Source: Uranotaenia lowii (Eukaryota; Arthropoda; Insecta; Diptera; Culicidae). Taken from it: a DNA stretch of 64,000 nucleotides. The translations under genes and the position numbers were made by a program. How positions within the stretch are numbered: the first letter of the stretch is position 1; the number at the start of each line of letters is the position of its first letter. Shown here piece by piece: positions 36,356-47,460 of this stretch. The DNA lies in NCBI RefSeq assembly GCF_029784155.1, contig NC_073692.1, forward strand, positions 420,715,245 through 420,779,244. The letters are read 5' to 3'. The notes below the pieces were generated by a model, which searched no databases, was not told where the DNA came from, and was given only the letters and a program-made list of their open reading frames with translations.

Positions 36356-37411
36356 CTGACGACCGAGCATGTGGCGAATGCGCATTAGCGGGAGGGAGAG
36401 GATTCGAGCGAGAAAGATATCAATCATGACAGAATGACAGGTCTAACAATGCTGGCAAATAGTGGTGCCAGTTGCATTGGTTGACTTTATTAAACATTTG
36501 CCATGATTCTTTCTCTTATATCTCACAGACATTAACTGATAAAAGTTTATCATCAATAATGAAAGTGTCAGTGCCAAATAAACTTCAACCTGATATTAAT
36601 AAACTAGTATCACAGAAAAGATGTCAAGCATGAGCATGATATAAAGTGCATTATAATATAAGAATGTTAAACATTAAAAGCGTTAATAAAAATTTAACTC
36701 AAAACTTCATTCCAAGTTTACTTATAACTATATTCCATTGTATTATATCTAATCTCCGCGAAACTAATATGTTATGTTTTCTAACTGATTTTGGCTGCGG
36801 CCCTCTACGTCATAGAAAATTTTAAATGCGGCCCGCGCACCTAAACGAGTTTGACATGCCTACTTTAGAGTAAAGATCATCGTACTTTTTGACAACTATT
36901 TAGATGACATTTAACAAAAATTAGACATTCATTTAATGTGATACAAAAAAAAGCAATTCCAAAAAGCTTGGAACTAGTTTTGATATGTTTTGCCCTAGAT
37001 TTAACTGAAAGCCAATCACTCTTGTGATAAACGTTCTAGAAGCGACAAGTCATCTGATGTCCTTTTTGCTAATGGTGACATTTTGAAAATCAAAGAGACC
37101 TCTACTTGAAAAAAATCTGATACATCTGGTTGGGAATAATTGACTTGAAAACATGAGGGGCATTAAGATGGCAGAAATAGAAGATTACTTTTAGAAATAG
37201 ACGAAGAAAAAGAAGTATTTCTATTGAAAGCTCAAAAGGATATTCGACCGAATACTCGGCCGCATATTCGGCCGAATATTCGGCCGAATATTCATTTGGC
37301 CAAATAGTTGAAAAGATCAATATTCGGTATTCGGCAGTTCGCCGAATACCACTATTCGGTACATCTCTAGTTTTGAGCAAATTTTATTACTTCTGTTTCT
37401 CGTTATCATAT

Positions 37412-37815
37412 AAAATGGGGGCCAGACATTCGGCCAAAAGATGTTAGGCCGAAGGTCGCTAAGCCGAATGGGTTCGGCCGAATAGGACAATAGGCCGAAT
37501 ATTATTTGGCCGAATGGTCGTTATGCCAAATGGTCGTAATGCCGAATAGTCGTAAGGCCGAATTGTCATTTGGCCGATTGGTCATTAGGTCGAATGGTCA
37601 CCAGGCCGAATGGTCATTAGGCCGAATTGTCATTAAGCTGAATTACCATAAGGTCGAATGGTCATTAGGATTATCGTCCATTCGGCCTAACGACCATTCG
37701 GCCTAGCATGCAGACAAGTGTGAAAGATTACTTATTGACCTAGCAACCATTCATGACGATCATTCAGCCTAACGACCATTCGGCCTTACGACATTTGGCC
37801 TAGCATCCATTCGCG
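37412..37815. repeat. Foldback array of a GCCGAATGGTC unit
   Basis: Degenerate tandem units of about 16 bases (AGGCCGAATGGTCATT) run in one direction from 37430 to about 37670 and then switch to the inverse (CGACCATTCGGCCTAA) up to about 37810. The turning point is near 37675. The units resemble, but are not the same as, the CCGAATATTCGG ends of the adjacent hAT MITE 40 bases away. No target duplication was identified. Confidence 0.8.
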
Positions 37816-37829
37816 GTAACGATCCTCGA

Positions 37830-40738
37830 CAAAGGTTTTTAGTGGAGTTTCCATTATAGAATTTATAAATTGGCACAAAAACCGTTATCAGGCTCGGTTC
37901 CACAGAAAAAAATGATTATGATTTTTGAGTATAAAATATTCAATTTTCCCATGCAAACCTAAAACTTCTAATCTACTCATGTAAACGTTGCTTAAATGTT
38001 CTGCAAAAAATCATGGTTGAGTTTTGAACCAAAATGAAGTTTTTTAATCTCCAGGATTTGAGGAATTCAAAAGTGACCTCAAATCAACTCAGTCTATTTT
38101 AGTATGTCATAATTTGTACAGTCGTTGAATAAAATTTTCCCTTATTAATATGACATTTTCCAATATAACCGTAAACCTAATTCAAACCGGGTAAATCCGG
38201 TTATTTATTCATCAAAATCTTGAAAACATCCGTGCATTTGATTTCAAAATTTCGTATTTTAAGCTTCCGGAAACCGATTAGGATTATTTTGTTGAATTAA
38301 AGGTTTTTGTTCGATTTTGCATATAAAGTGCATGAATCCGGGCTTTTTTCCTACAATATCCGGAAAAAAGCGGGCAATCATGCAAGCGTTGGGTTAATCA
38401 GATTAAAAAGTGCTTGTTTTGCCTTGACCCTGAAGCAAAAATTACTATTTTCGGCTGTTCACTCCAATTATTTCATTCCCTAAAGGAAGATTAACAATCA
38501 CATTCAATTATGCATTTTACTGAAGCCACGTGAAGCGTATAGTGACAAAGAAAATGGGCACCAAAACTTTATACATAGAGATGGACGAGCATCAGTATGC
38601 CTTAAAAAATAAGGAAATTGGGTGCCATGAATTTTATTCGATACTGTCAAACGGGGCATCATGCAAAAGCAGGGTTAGATGCAACATTTGTATACCACAA
38701 CACTCGTTCAATTTTTATTTGAATATATTGTAATAAAGTTATCATTGAATGATTACAAATTGATGATGACATAGTTTTTAACACCGTGAAAGAGTTTTTT
38801 AAAGTTTTTGATTCTCATAAAAAATTAAAAAAAATCGAGCAATAGATGTACAAATTTTCACATATTTCGATGCCTTAAAAAACTTCGCCCAGTATAACGG
38901 ATTAGCTTATTGATATCACCTACAAACCTTATATTGCTTTCATTATCCTATACCAACACTTATGGCGTATAAATATTTTTCGGAAAATCTCCAATTTTTT
39001 TTTAAATAAATAGTTTTATAATTCACTTACCAGTCTGGGCCAAAATGCGACAAAATGCAAATCAGAACTAAATTTCATAAACCGCGTTTCCATATGCTAG
39101 GATTTGATTGTTTTGCATTATGCGTTTGTTAACATTAAAATTTCATTCATCCTAAGATTTATTTACATGATTTAAGATAATAGAATATTTTGTAGTGTTT
39201 TTTACCCCTAAATGTATGCAGCAGATTAACACTCTTTTCTTAAAAACATTTTTGAAAATAATTTTTTTTTAAATTAATTATTAAATTTTACAAAATATGT
39301 TATAAAATACCTTTGCGTTGTGTTTTTCTTCGCGCGAAGATTAACACACCAACAAAAATTGCTTGCAAATCGGATGAACCCTGCAAAAATTATTCGTGTT
39401 TGTACATATTTATGCCTTCATTTTTATATAAGAAGGAAAAAGAAGAATCATGAAAATGCAACGACCCTGATTTGTTCCAAAATCATTAAGATGACTTATT
39501 GTAATTTAAAAAATGATAAAACCCATAGTTTAAGTTGAATTGGACCATATCACCCCGAATAGAAGCCTCCCATCTTTCTTATTACTTTTTGCATTTTTTT
39601 TTCCCAAAAACAGTTAATTTCTACATCAAAACAGCATCAGTCTTGCTCCTGCTAACTAAAGATAGACCTAAGGTTCCAAATCAGCAAAGAATGTGCCTAG
39701 TCGAAAAATCTGTTTGGTGCACTGCTCACCAGATTTTTGCATCGTATGGTTTTTGTATGAAGTGATTATACATTAAGCATATGAAGCGTTTGGTAGGGAA
39801 CTTACCACCTGGCTGGCATGGCCGTAGTGATATCTGGAATGTTTATGTTAATGTTAAGGAGATAAGTTTGAAAAGAATAATGAAGGACAAAAACAATTGC
39901 TTCATATTTCACTCGAACGTTGATGAACTAAATAACGCAATAAATTTTTGACTAATTGACTAATGAAATACCTTTCATGAAACTTCCATTTCACACTGAA
40001 AAGATTAATGTGTTTGGCGTAAAAATTTTCAGAAGCTTCATTTATTCACTTTTAACAATTTCAGAAATTTTAATTTTGTAAAACGACCAGCTCGTGAAAT
40101 TCCACCCTAACATCGTTACTAATCATCTTTGATAACCTTAAAAATTTATTAAATAAATAAATTTTTACAACGATTTAAATGGGTTTTTCCGTTGCCGTAT
40201 TTTAATCTAGAAATCTGGAACAAACACATGAAATATTCCAATTCGCGATTTATGTTTGACGCTTAAATTGAAGGAAATCATTCAAAATGCAGATATTTTA
40301 TAAACTGAAAAATTTAAATTCAACATTTTAACAGAAGTAGTTTAAAACATCTTCCATTGCCAACATTCTAAACCTCCACTTTAGTTTTCTCAGGCGATTA
40401 TAAATATTTTTGGAAATATGCTTGAGAGTTGTTAAAGATTTTTTTTATAACTTGATGATAGAAACAAGTTTTAAATGTGTCTGATCTTTAAAATGTTAAC
40501 TGTTTTGGTGCTGGTATCAATTTAAGAATTTTTGATGATTTTTGTCTTTATTTTAAAAATTTAAGTTCATTATTTTTAAAATAAATCCAAATTGTCGAAA
40601 CAACATCAAATTGAATTTTATATAAGAACAAGTTAATCAATATCATGCAATTTTAATTCGGTTTTGTAATTAAGTAATTTTTTTTAACTTTCCACTTTTT
40701 TTTTGGATTATAATGTTTGTTACTTTTGCCACAAATGA
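37830..40738. other. AT-rich non-coding stretch
   Basis: No supported gene. The motif TACTGTCAAACGGGGCATCAT at 38643-38663 is shared, with small changes, with 44313-44333 and may be the end of another repeat family. Short open frames (38530-38733, 39320-39538, 39535-39765) have no recognisable content. Confidence 0.4.
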
Positions 40739-40740
40739 TA

Positions 40741-41567
40741 AGGGAAGGTGGGGTGTCATGGGCCACTTTTTTTCTTTGCTTCATAACTTCTTTGTTATAA
40801 AAAAAAACGTTAAAAAAACAAATGGAAAGATTTTCTACATTTTTAAGGTATCATTAGGTTATTTTTTTTATTTTTTAATATATTAAAAAAGTATTTTTTT
40901 TGGATTTCTAAACACTGTGGGGAGACGTGGGCCACCAAATCCAAATTGACTAGATATCGTGCAAAGGTAATGAGTTGACCCAAAACTGGAATTTCAAAAT
41001 TCATTTTGTTAATTTAAAGCAATTTCAAACAAGGAATTTAAATAGTTCCTAATTCCTGGCCCGCAAACTTCAAGGCAAAATTCCTTATATAAGATTTATG
41101 TTTGTCCTTATCGCACTGGAAAAAGTGGACAAAATATTTTTCATAACTCTTTAGTGTTCATAAGAAAACTTTGCAGATAGGAAAAACGTATTTTAAGTTC
41201 TGAATGTGAAAAAAAACACCAAAGTATAGGTGGCCCAAGATACCCCATAAAATGTGGCCCACGATTCCCCACAAGCAATGATTAACAAATTGGTTACGTT
41301 TGTATACTTATTGATGTTTCTTAAACAAATCCTTTTCCACGTGAAAGAACATGACAAAACTAAGATCATAAGCGTATGAGCAAATTTTTGTCATCTACTT
41401 TGGGTCTCCCACGGATGCAATTTGCGAGTGCCTGTTTGATAATGAAAGTACTTTTTTCTAGGTGAGATCAATAAAAGAAGTATTTGATACGTACAATAAT
41501 CTACAATATAAAGAAAAACAAACAGCTGAGATATTTAGTGTGGCCCACGTTACCCCACTATCCTCTT
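40741..41567. mobile_element. TA-flanked MITE with GTGGGG...GGGCCAC ends, copy 1
   Basis: The left end AGGGAAGGTGGGGTGTCATG and the inverse right end AAAGAGGATAGTGGGGTAAC both lead into GGGCCAC, and TA flanks both sides (40739-40740, 41568-41569). The phrases GTGGCCCACGATTCCCCAC and GGCCCAAGATACCCCA recur inside. The size is 827 bp. The interior is clearly homologous to 44351-45264. Confidence 0.88.
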
Positions 41568-41569
41568 TA

Positions 41570-44348
41570 ATTATCATTTTAAACCATTAAAAATATTGTT
41601 TATCGATTTGGTGTCATGGTGTGTTTTTAATGTTTGTTTTTTAATTTCTGAAATTTTTCTAAGGTTTATAATTTTTTTAGGTTTTATGCATTTTTTATCA
41701 TTTTCCGTTATATTTGCAAGGCATTAAACGACATATCAGCAAACTTTTGTTTTTCTAGATTGTACTGGTTCAATAAATGCAAATATTTTTGTTTCAAAAG
41801 ACTGTTGGATTTTTAAATATCGTACAAAGTATTACATTCTTCCATAAACCATCTTCTAATTTCATTTTTAAACTTCCCTAAACCAACTCTGCCCTGCCCA
41901 TCAGCCGCTACCGAAAGAACCAGCCACAAAAATTGAACCTTGGTACGATTCGGACTTGTTAAAAGACTTCCTCACACCTGTCAAAACCATTGTTACCAGA
42001 ATCAGTGTGCTTGTGTGTAGGTGTATGTACGTGAGTATCAGACTTTGTATGTGTGGGTGTAAGTAAGTGTTTCGTCCAGGTTTTGAGCTGCACTTTCGTT
42101 GCTGCATCCCAATTCCAATGCCAATGTCAGATGGCTGGATGGCTTCAATCAGATAAACGTGGGTGCTCTTACTCTCTCTCTCTCTGTGTTTGCGAAAGTT
42201 ATTTGGTGATTATGTCCTTTGTGTGATGGTGAACCTTTCTTCGATGAGTGAGGGTTTTGCTCAACATTGAGCTGTTGACATTGTTAAAGATTTTTGAAAG
42301 GTTCTACTTACTAGTTCTTTGTGTACGATGCTTGTTGAAGCTAGGGATTCGATTCAAGAGTATCCAAATTTTTGAAAATTTGTTTATAAATTCATTTTTA
42401 ATTATCTAGTTTTAATTATAAAAAAAGATATATTTTACGATTTTGTTATGATATAAAGAGGAAAGAATAAGTATTTCTGGTGATGTAATAAGACTTCGAA
42501 TGTTCTACTTCACTCTGCTTATATCTCGGTATGTTTTCATTTGGCACTTTCGTTCTTCTCAATTTTTTTAAGAATAGATTTGTTATATCTCAAATAATTC
42601 AAGTACAAAAAAAAACTATTCTGGTGTTGATGAAAAGAATGTAAAGTCAATCTTTTTAACAAATCATTAATTGTCAACCCATCCATTAAAATATGCTGAT
42701 CGTTAGGCAGTTGCATTAATGAATCTGATTGAATAAAAATAGCTTGATTGCAGCTTGCCATTTATCTGTGCACAAAGCCCTATGTTATTTTTTCCATAAC
42801 AGAAAACATCTGTCTGCTCGGGGTAGGTTCATAAAACTATTCCACGAGAATTGATCATAAAGGAATCTCCTGGAACATGGCTGGCTGCATCGAATAATTG
42901 TTTCGCTTGAGCTCCGGCAGTTCATCCTCCTACGTTCGCATTTTGTGAGGCACTTCTTCTGGTGGAATGGAAGCTCACAACTAAAAGCTAAAGCCAACCT
43001 ACAACAACCAGCCTTTGCAAACTCGAGGAAAACGTTATTCCAATTTCCTACCTTTCTGATTTTTTTGTTGTTTGCATTGCTTCCATTCAAGGGCTTGGAA
43101 ACAATATGTTATAGACTAATGGTAGTTTATATTTTTTTCCCTATGATTTCAATGTAGAATAAAGTTAATCCTGGAAAATGGCAATTTGATTGGATTACAC
43201 TTCACTTTAAGCCTGAGAGCTTCAAAATGGTTATTCGTAAGCTTATTGTATTGATATGAATGCCGTTAAGGTCACTTCATGTTAAAAAACATGACATGAT
43301 GTCTCCTTCACTATTTAAAGTAATGAAAATGAACCTCATTCGTCATTAGACTGACAAAAAAGACAAGTTCTTAAAAGAAAACAAAGTTCAACGCACACGT
43401 TTTGATACTCAGGAAACAGTTTAAATTTTTTTTTAAATTCGACAATTCCAACGAAAGATTCAAGAATTTTATCAGCTTAGAAATGTCTTTTAATTTAGAA
43501 ATTGTATGAATCAAGAAACTGTTCGATTGATAGCGAAATTTAAAGAGCCCTTCGTTTTATATCAAAAGGTCACATATTGATGCTCACAGATAAAGGTCAA
43601 ACAGATTATTATAAGGGACCAAAAACCGCTCATTGCACGTACCAGTGAAAATAATAACAATAACGTTGAGCAGAATTTTAATGACAAAAATGACGATAAT
43701 GGCGAAGGTACGCTGAACCAGAATCCCTGGCCTGCCCGACTAAGAGAGAGAGTTGGTAATCCGGTGACCTACATGGAATGGAGGAGGGCAATGATAAAAT
43801 CACTGGAACCGTTTTTCGGGAGGTGAATTGATTCAGGATAGCAATGCGTTGGATTTGAGGTTCGATTATACGGATAATGAAAAGTAAATATTGTGACCGA
43901 TATTCATTCGACAGAAGCTTCTGGTCATTTGCATAAAATATTTTTAAATGTTAAAACGCGGAAAAAATTTCGGTAGAGTTTGCATCATCAGATGACAATA
44001 AACCTTTCTTTTCTAAGCTATTTGTATAACGCTTGACATTTTTTAATGGGCTGAGTCGATTTGAAGTCATTTTTTTTATTTATCAAACCCTGAGGCCTAA
44101 CAAGCTTCGTTTTGGCTCAAAACTCATCCATGAGTTTTTGCAGAATTTTCAAGTAACGTTTACGTAAGTGAATTTGAATTTTTAGACTTGTATGGGATAA
44201 TTAAATATTTTCTACTGAAAATTACCCATATAACATTCATACGTAAATTTTGACAAGGTAAATCACAGTAATCACTAGAATAACTTTTATTTTCCAACGA
44301 TTATGATATACCGTCAAACGGAGCATCATACCTAAGCTTGCCAGAATG
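41570..44348. other. Non-coding stretch
   Basis: It includes a (CT)n run at 42172-42185 and a moderately GC-balanced section at 41880-42250. A 43-codon piece near 43670-43830 looks more protein-like than its surroundings but cannot be assigned. The last 40 bases share a motif with 38643. Confidence 0.35.
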
Positions 44349-44350
44349 TA

Positions 44351-45264
44351 TGGGAGAGTGGGGAATCATGGGCCACTTTTTTTTCGTTGTTCCATAATTT
44401 CTTTATTATAAAAGATAAAATGAAAATAAAAAATAGTATAGTTTTCTACATTTTCAAGGTATCATGAGGTATTTTTTTTTTAAATTTTTAATAAGTTATT
44501 TTCCCCAAATTCTGACTGTTTGAAAAAAGCAATATTTTTTGGATTTTGAAAAATGGTGGGGAATCGTGGGCCACCAAATCCAAATTGACCAATTAACATG
44601 CAAAGTTTATGAGTTGACCCAAAACTGTGATTTCCTTATTCATTTCGTTATTTTAAAGCAAATTCAGATAATGAAATAAAAAATAGAGCTGTGTATGATC
44701 ACATTGATTCCAAAACCTGGCTTGCGAACGTTTTGGCAAAATTTCTTATATAGAATGGACAAAATATTTTTCATAACTCTTCATTTGGCATAAGAAAACT
44801 TTACAGATAGGAAAAACATATTTTACGTTCTGAATGTGTATAAAAACATAAACATATAGGTGATTCAAGATGTGTGGCCCACGATTCCCCACAAGCTATG
44901 ATTTGCAAATTGGTTGCGTTTGTGTGACTTATTGATGTTTTATCAAAAATTCCTTTTCCACGTGAAAGATCATGACAAAACTAAGATCATAAGCGTATGA
45001 GCATATTTTTGTTATGAATTTTAGGTTCCCCATCGATGAAATTAGCAGGTATTTTTTTAATTATGTATGTATTTTTTTTTAATTTTTTTAGCTTGATAAA
45101 TAAAAGAAGCATATGATGCGTATTTCAGTCAACAACATATAGAAATATATGCTCACGCAAAGCGACGACGATGACAATTGGTTTGAGATTTTTATCTCAA
45201 CACACATCTGAGATATTAAAAGTGGCCCACGTTTCCCCATGGCCCACGATACCCCACTCTCCCT
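44351..45264. mobile_element. TA-flanked MITE with GTGGGG...GGGCCAC ends, copy 2
   Basis: The left end TGGGAGAGTGGGGAATCATG and the inverse right end AGGGAGAGTGGGGTATCGTG lead into GGGCCAC or GGGCCA. TA flanks both sides (44349-44350, 45265-45266). The interior follows copy 1 in order, including the segment ccttttccacgtgaaaga and catgacaaaactaagatc. The size is 914 bp. It sits directly beside a LINE fragment. Confidence 0.9.
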
Positions 45265-45316
45265 TACAGTTTTACAAATCATTCAAAATGATAAAGACTT
45301 GGGTTTATAAAAAAAT

Positions 45317-45660
45317 TTATTTATGACGTGGAACAAATGCTTTGACCCTCCATAGAATTCCGCTATAAGAGTATATCTTTTTTTGTAAATGATGTATGTG
45401 ATTGCTCCATGATAAAGTTTCATCAAGAATTGTTCCCAAATATTTAAAGTTGGTTACCTTTTCGATTGCAATACCCGAGAGTTTTGGATCATCATGTTGT
45501 TCGATTTGTTTTACGAAAAGAGCGGAAAATTATGTTCTTTGTTTTAGTAAGGTTAAGCGTCAACAGGTTTGAGGAAAAGTATCTAAGCAAAATTTTCAAA
45601 TCTTCTTCCATTTGCATAATCACGTTGTTTCGACATACGCCGGGGGGTTACGTTTACATA
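45317..45660 (-). mobile_element. Non-LTR retrotransposon fragment (RT palm-end/thumb region)
   Basis: On the minus strand one frame reads VIMQMEEDLKIL, FSSNLLTLNLTKTKNIIF, and after a one-base shift near 45495 the next reads SGIAIEKVTNFKYLGTILDE, then LSWSNHIHHLQKKIYS, GILWRVKAFVPRH and a stop at 45317-45319. The FKYLG...LxWxxHI pattern is the classic region after the catalytic box in Jockey, CR1 and I-type reverse transcriptases. The catalytic YADD box lies outside the surviving piece. The exact clade is not settled. Confidence 0.75.
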
Positions 45661-46285
45661 TAACGATTATTTGTGGTATAAATAAAAACGGATTCCAACG
45701 TAATACTCGAATATAATAAACACTACTAGAAAATATCCCCGGGGGATATAAGCAAAATAATATTTCAACAAAATATTGTTAAACTAAAGGTAACAAAAAT
45801 AAATGCTAATCATAAAAATAAAAAATAAAGTGAGACAATGAAACAATGAATATTTTAAGAAAGATATAAAGAGAAAAACAAATAAAGGCAAAACAAGTTA
45901 TATTTATATTCTTAACATGAAAGATGTGATGAGACAACAGAAAAAAAATCAAATGGAATAGCTGACATGAAAAATGGAAATATATGAACATGCGAAATAA
46001 AACAAAAAGTTAACAGTGGTGCTTTCTTCTTTTTGGTTGGTACCATGTCTCTTTCTGGATGCCATAAAAATTGATGAGGGCCAGTAAACAGTGGTTCCAA
46101 ATGCTCAAAGTAAACATACGATTGAATTTATAAAATTCACTGATAGTTTGTTCCATTTATTCTTCTTAAACTCCATGAAAAAATGCTAGATTATTTTAAT
46201 ACAACGAATAATACGAACATGAACAATCGAGTAATCGAGAGTCCAGGAAACCGATCTTTTTTTCTCGTTTTAAAAGATTTCATTC
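45661..46285. other. AT-rich non-coding stretch
   Basis: Nothing recognisable. It may contain the rest of the decayed LINE or the 5' end of the adjacent transposon. Confidence 0.4.
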
Positions 46286-46965
46286 TGGGCTGGGTGTATC
46301 GTCTACAACCGCGCATCGAGCCAAAAAACGAGCCGGACTATCAACTTACATGAAGGCAGAGACTCCAAATCGCGATGATAAACAAAATACGACGGCCAAA
46401 GGGCGATCCCGGAGGCTGTACATGACGATGCTGACGAAGTTTGACTGCGTGGTAATGGACGACGAAATCTACGTCAAAGCCGACTATTTACAAGCAGCTT
46501 CCGGGAAAGGAGTTTTATACGGCAAAAGGAAGGGGAAAGGTAGCAGATATTTTCAAGCACATGAAACTGTCTTAGTTCGCGAAGAAATATTTGGCTTGGC
46601 AAGCCATCTGTACCAGTGGCTTGAAAAGCAGCATTTGCAAAGCTTGCGGGACTGTCAACCAAGAAATTTAAGTGAAAGAGTGTTTGAATAAACGTCTGCT
46701 GCCTTTCCTGAAGAAACACGGTTGTTCCGTACTGTTTTGGCCGGATTTGGCATCTTGCCATTACGGTAAAAAGGCCATGAAGTGGTACGCCGCCAACAAC
46801 GTGCAGGTGGTTCACAAGGACAAGAACCTTCTCAACACGCCACAGCTCCGCCTAATTGAGAAATACCGGGCTATTGTCAAGAGGATCCTAAAGAAGACCA
46901 AAAAAACTGGTGGAAAAGGTGGACAAGGCGGCTGTAATATTTTTCCTGAATTTTATACTAATTAA
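46286..46965 (+). mobile_element. Decayed ITmD37E (Tc1/mariner) transposase, N-terminally truncated
   Basis: Reads RAKKRAGLSTYMKAETPNRD, LYMTMLTKFDCVVMDDEIYV (first catalytic Asp), then in another frame KYLAWQAIC and after a stop VKECLNKRLLPFLKKHGC, LFWPDLASCHYGKKAMKWY (second Asp) and TPQLRLIEKYRAIVKR (Glu). Exactly 37 residues separate the second Asp from the Glu, which defines the DD37E spacing. The three acidic residues are all kept, but a frame change near 46530 and a TAA at about 46670 break the protein. The helix-turn-helix half is missing. It is related to, but not the same subfamily as, the 15.1-16.1 kb copy. Confidence 0.88.
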
Positions 46966-47455
46966 ACTCGAAAAAGAACTTAAATTTGATTTTTTATATA
47001 AACGATTTCACCGATTTACACGCGTTTTCCCTTGACCAAATTTTGACCGTATCACCCTTTATCCGATTTAAACTGACTGCAGACGACATTTTTACGAACT
47101 ATTCACTATGTAGTTGGAATTGCGATTCGCCACACCATTGTAATTGACTTAAATTATCCTTTCGGATTCGATTTAATGTTTGCTGGGATGAAACATAAAC
47201 TCCGTCAAAAGGCGGGGTTAGGAATCAACGATAACCGTTGGAACAATATGCACAATAATCACTTTTCATATCATTCAAAATATTTCACTTGGAAAAATCT
47301 CATTGGGGGTTAGGGTGGGGTGTGCGTTTTATCCCTAAAACCCACTCCGTTTGCACGGCCTTGTTCTTAGATAAGTAGTTTTAAGGAAAATAAATTAAAT
47401 CTGTGAGAAAGGAAAATCTGAAATTGCATGCCAATGATATTGTTCTTTGTGCTTG
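46966..47455. other. Non-coding stretch, nothing recognised
   Basis: The left part may be the 3' non-coding end of the preceding transposon (cgatttcaccgatttac). No other signal was seen. Confidence 0.4.
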
Positions 47456-47460
47456 TAGGG

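Larger units (their letters stand above)
34928..36862 (+). mobile_element. hAT transposon with YAGGCATGTCAAACT ends, nested
   Basis: The ends CAGGCATGTCAAACT and, inverted, TAGGCATGTCAAACT match in 14 of 15 bases, followed inside by iterated GCGGCCCGC motifs. The flanks CTTTAGAC (34920-34927) and CTTTAGAG (36863-36870) form an 8-bp duplication with one mismatch. The interior holds a degenerate transposase C-terminal half (35234-36060) and a further MITE (36078-36355). The end sequence TGTCAAACT plus GCGGCCCGC is a known style of ZBED/GTF2IRD2-related hAT elements. Confidence 0.88.
34192..37369. mobile_element. hAT-type MITE with CCGAATATTCGG-rich ends, copy 2, carrying nested insertions
   Basis: It begins TAGAGATGTACCGAATA, ends CATCTCTA, and is flanked by the perfect 8-bp duplication GTTTTGAG (34184-34191 and 37370-37377). 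Its body aligns with copy 1 at 10585-11696 on both sides of an inserted hAT transposon (34928-36862 plus its duplication). Without that insert it would be about 1,235 bp, close to copy 1 at 1,112 bp. Confidence 0.92.
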
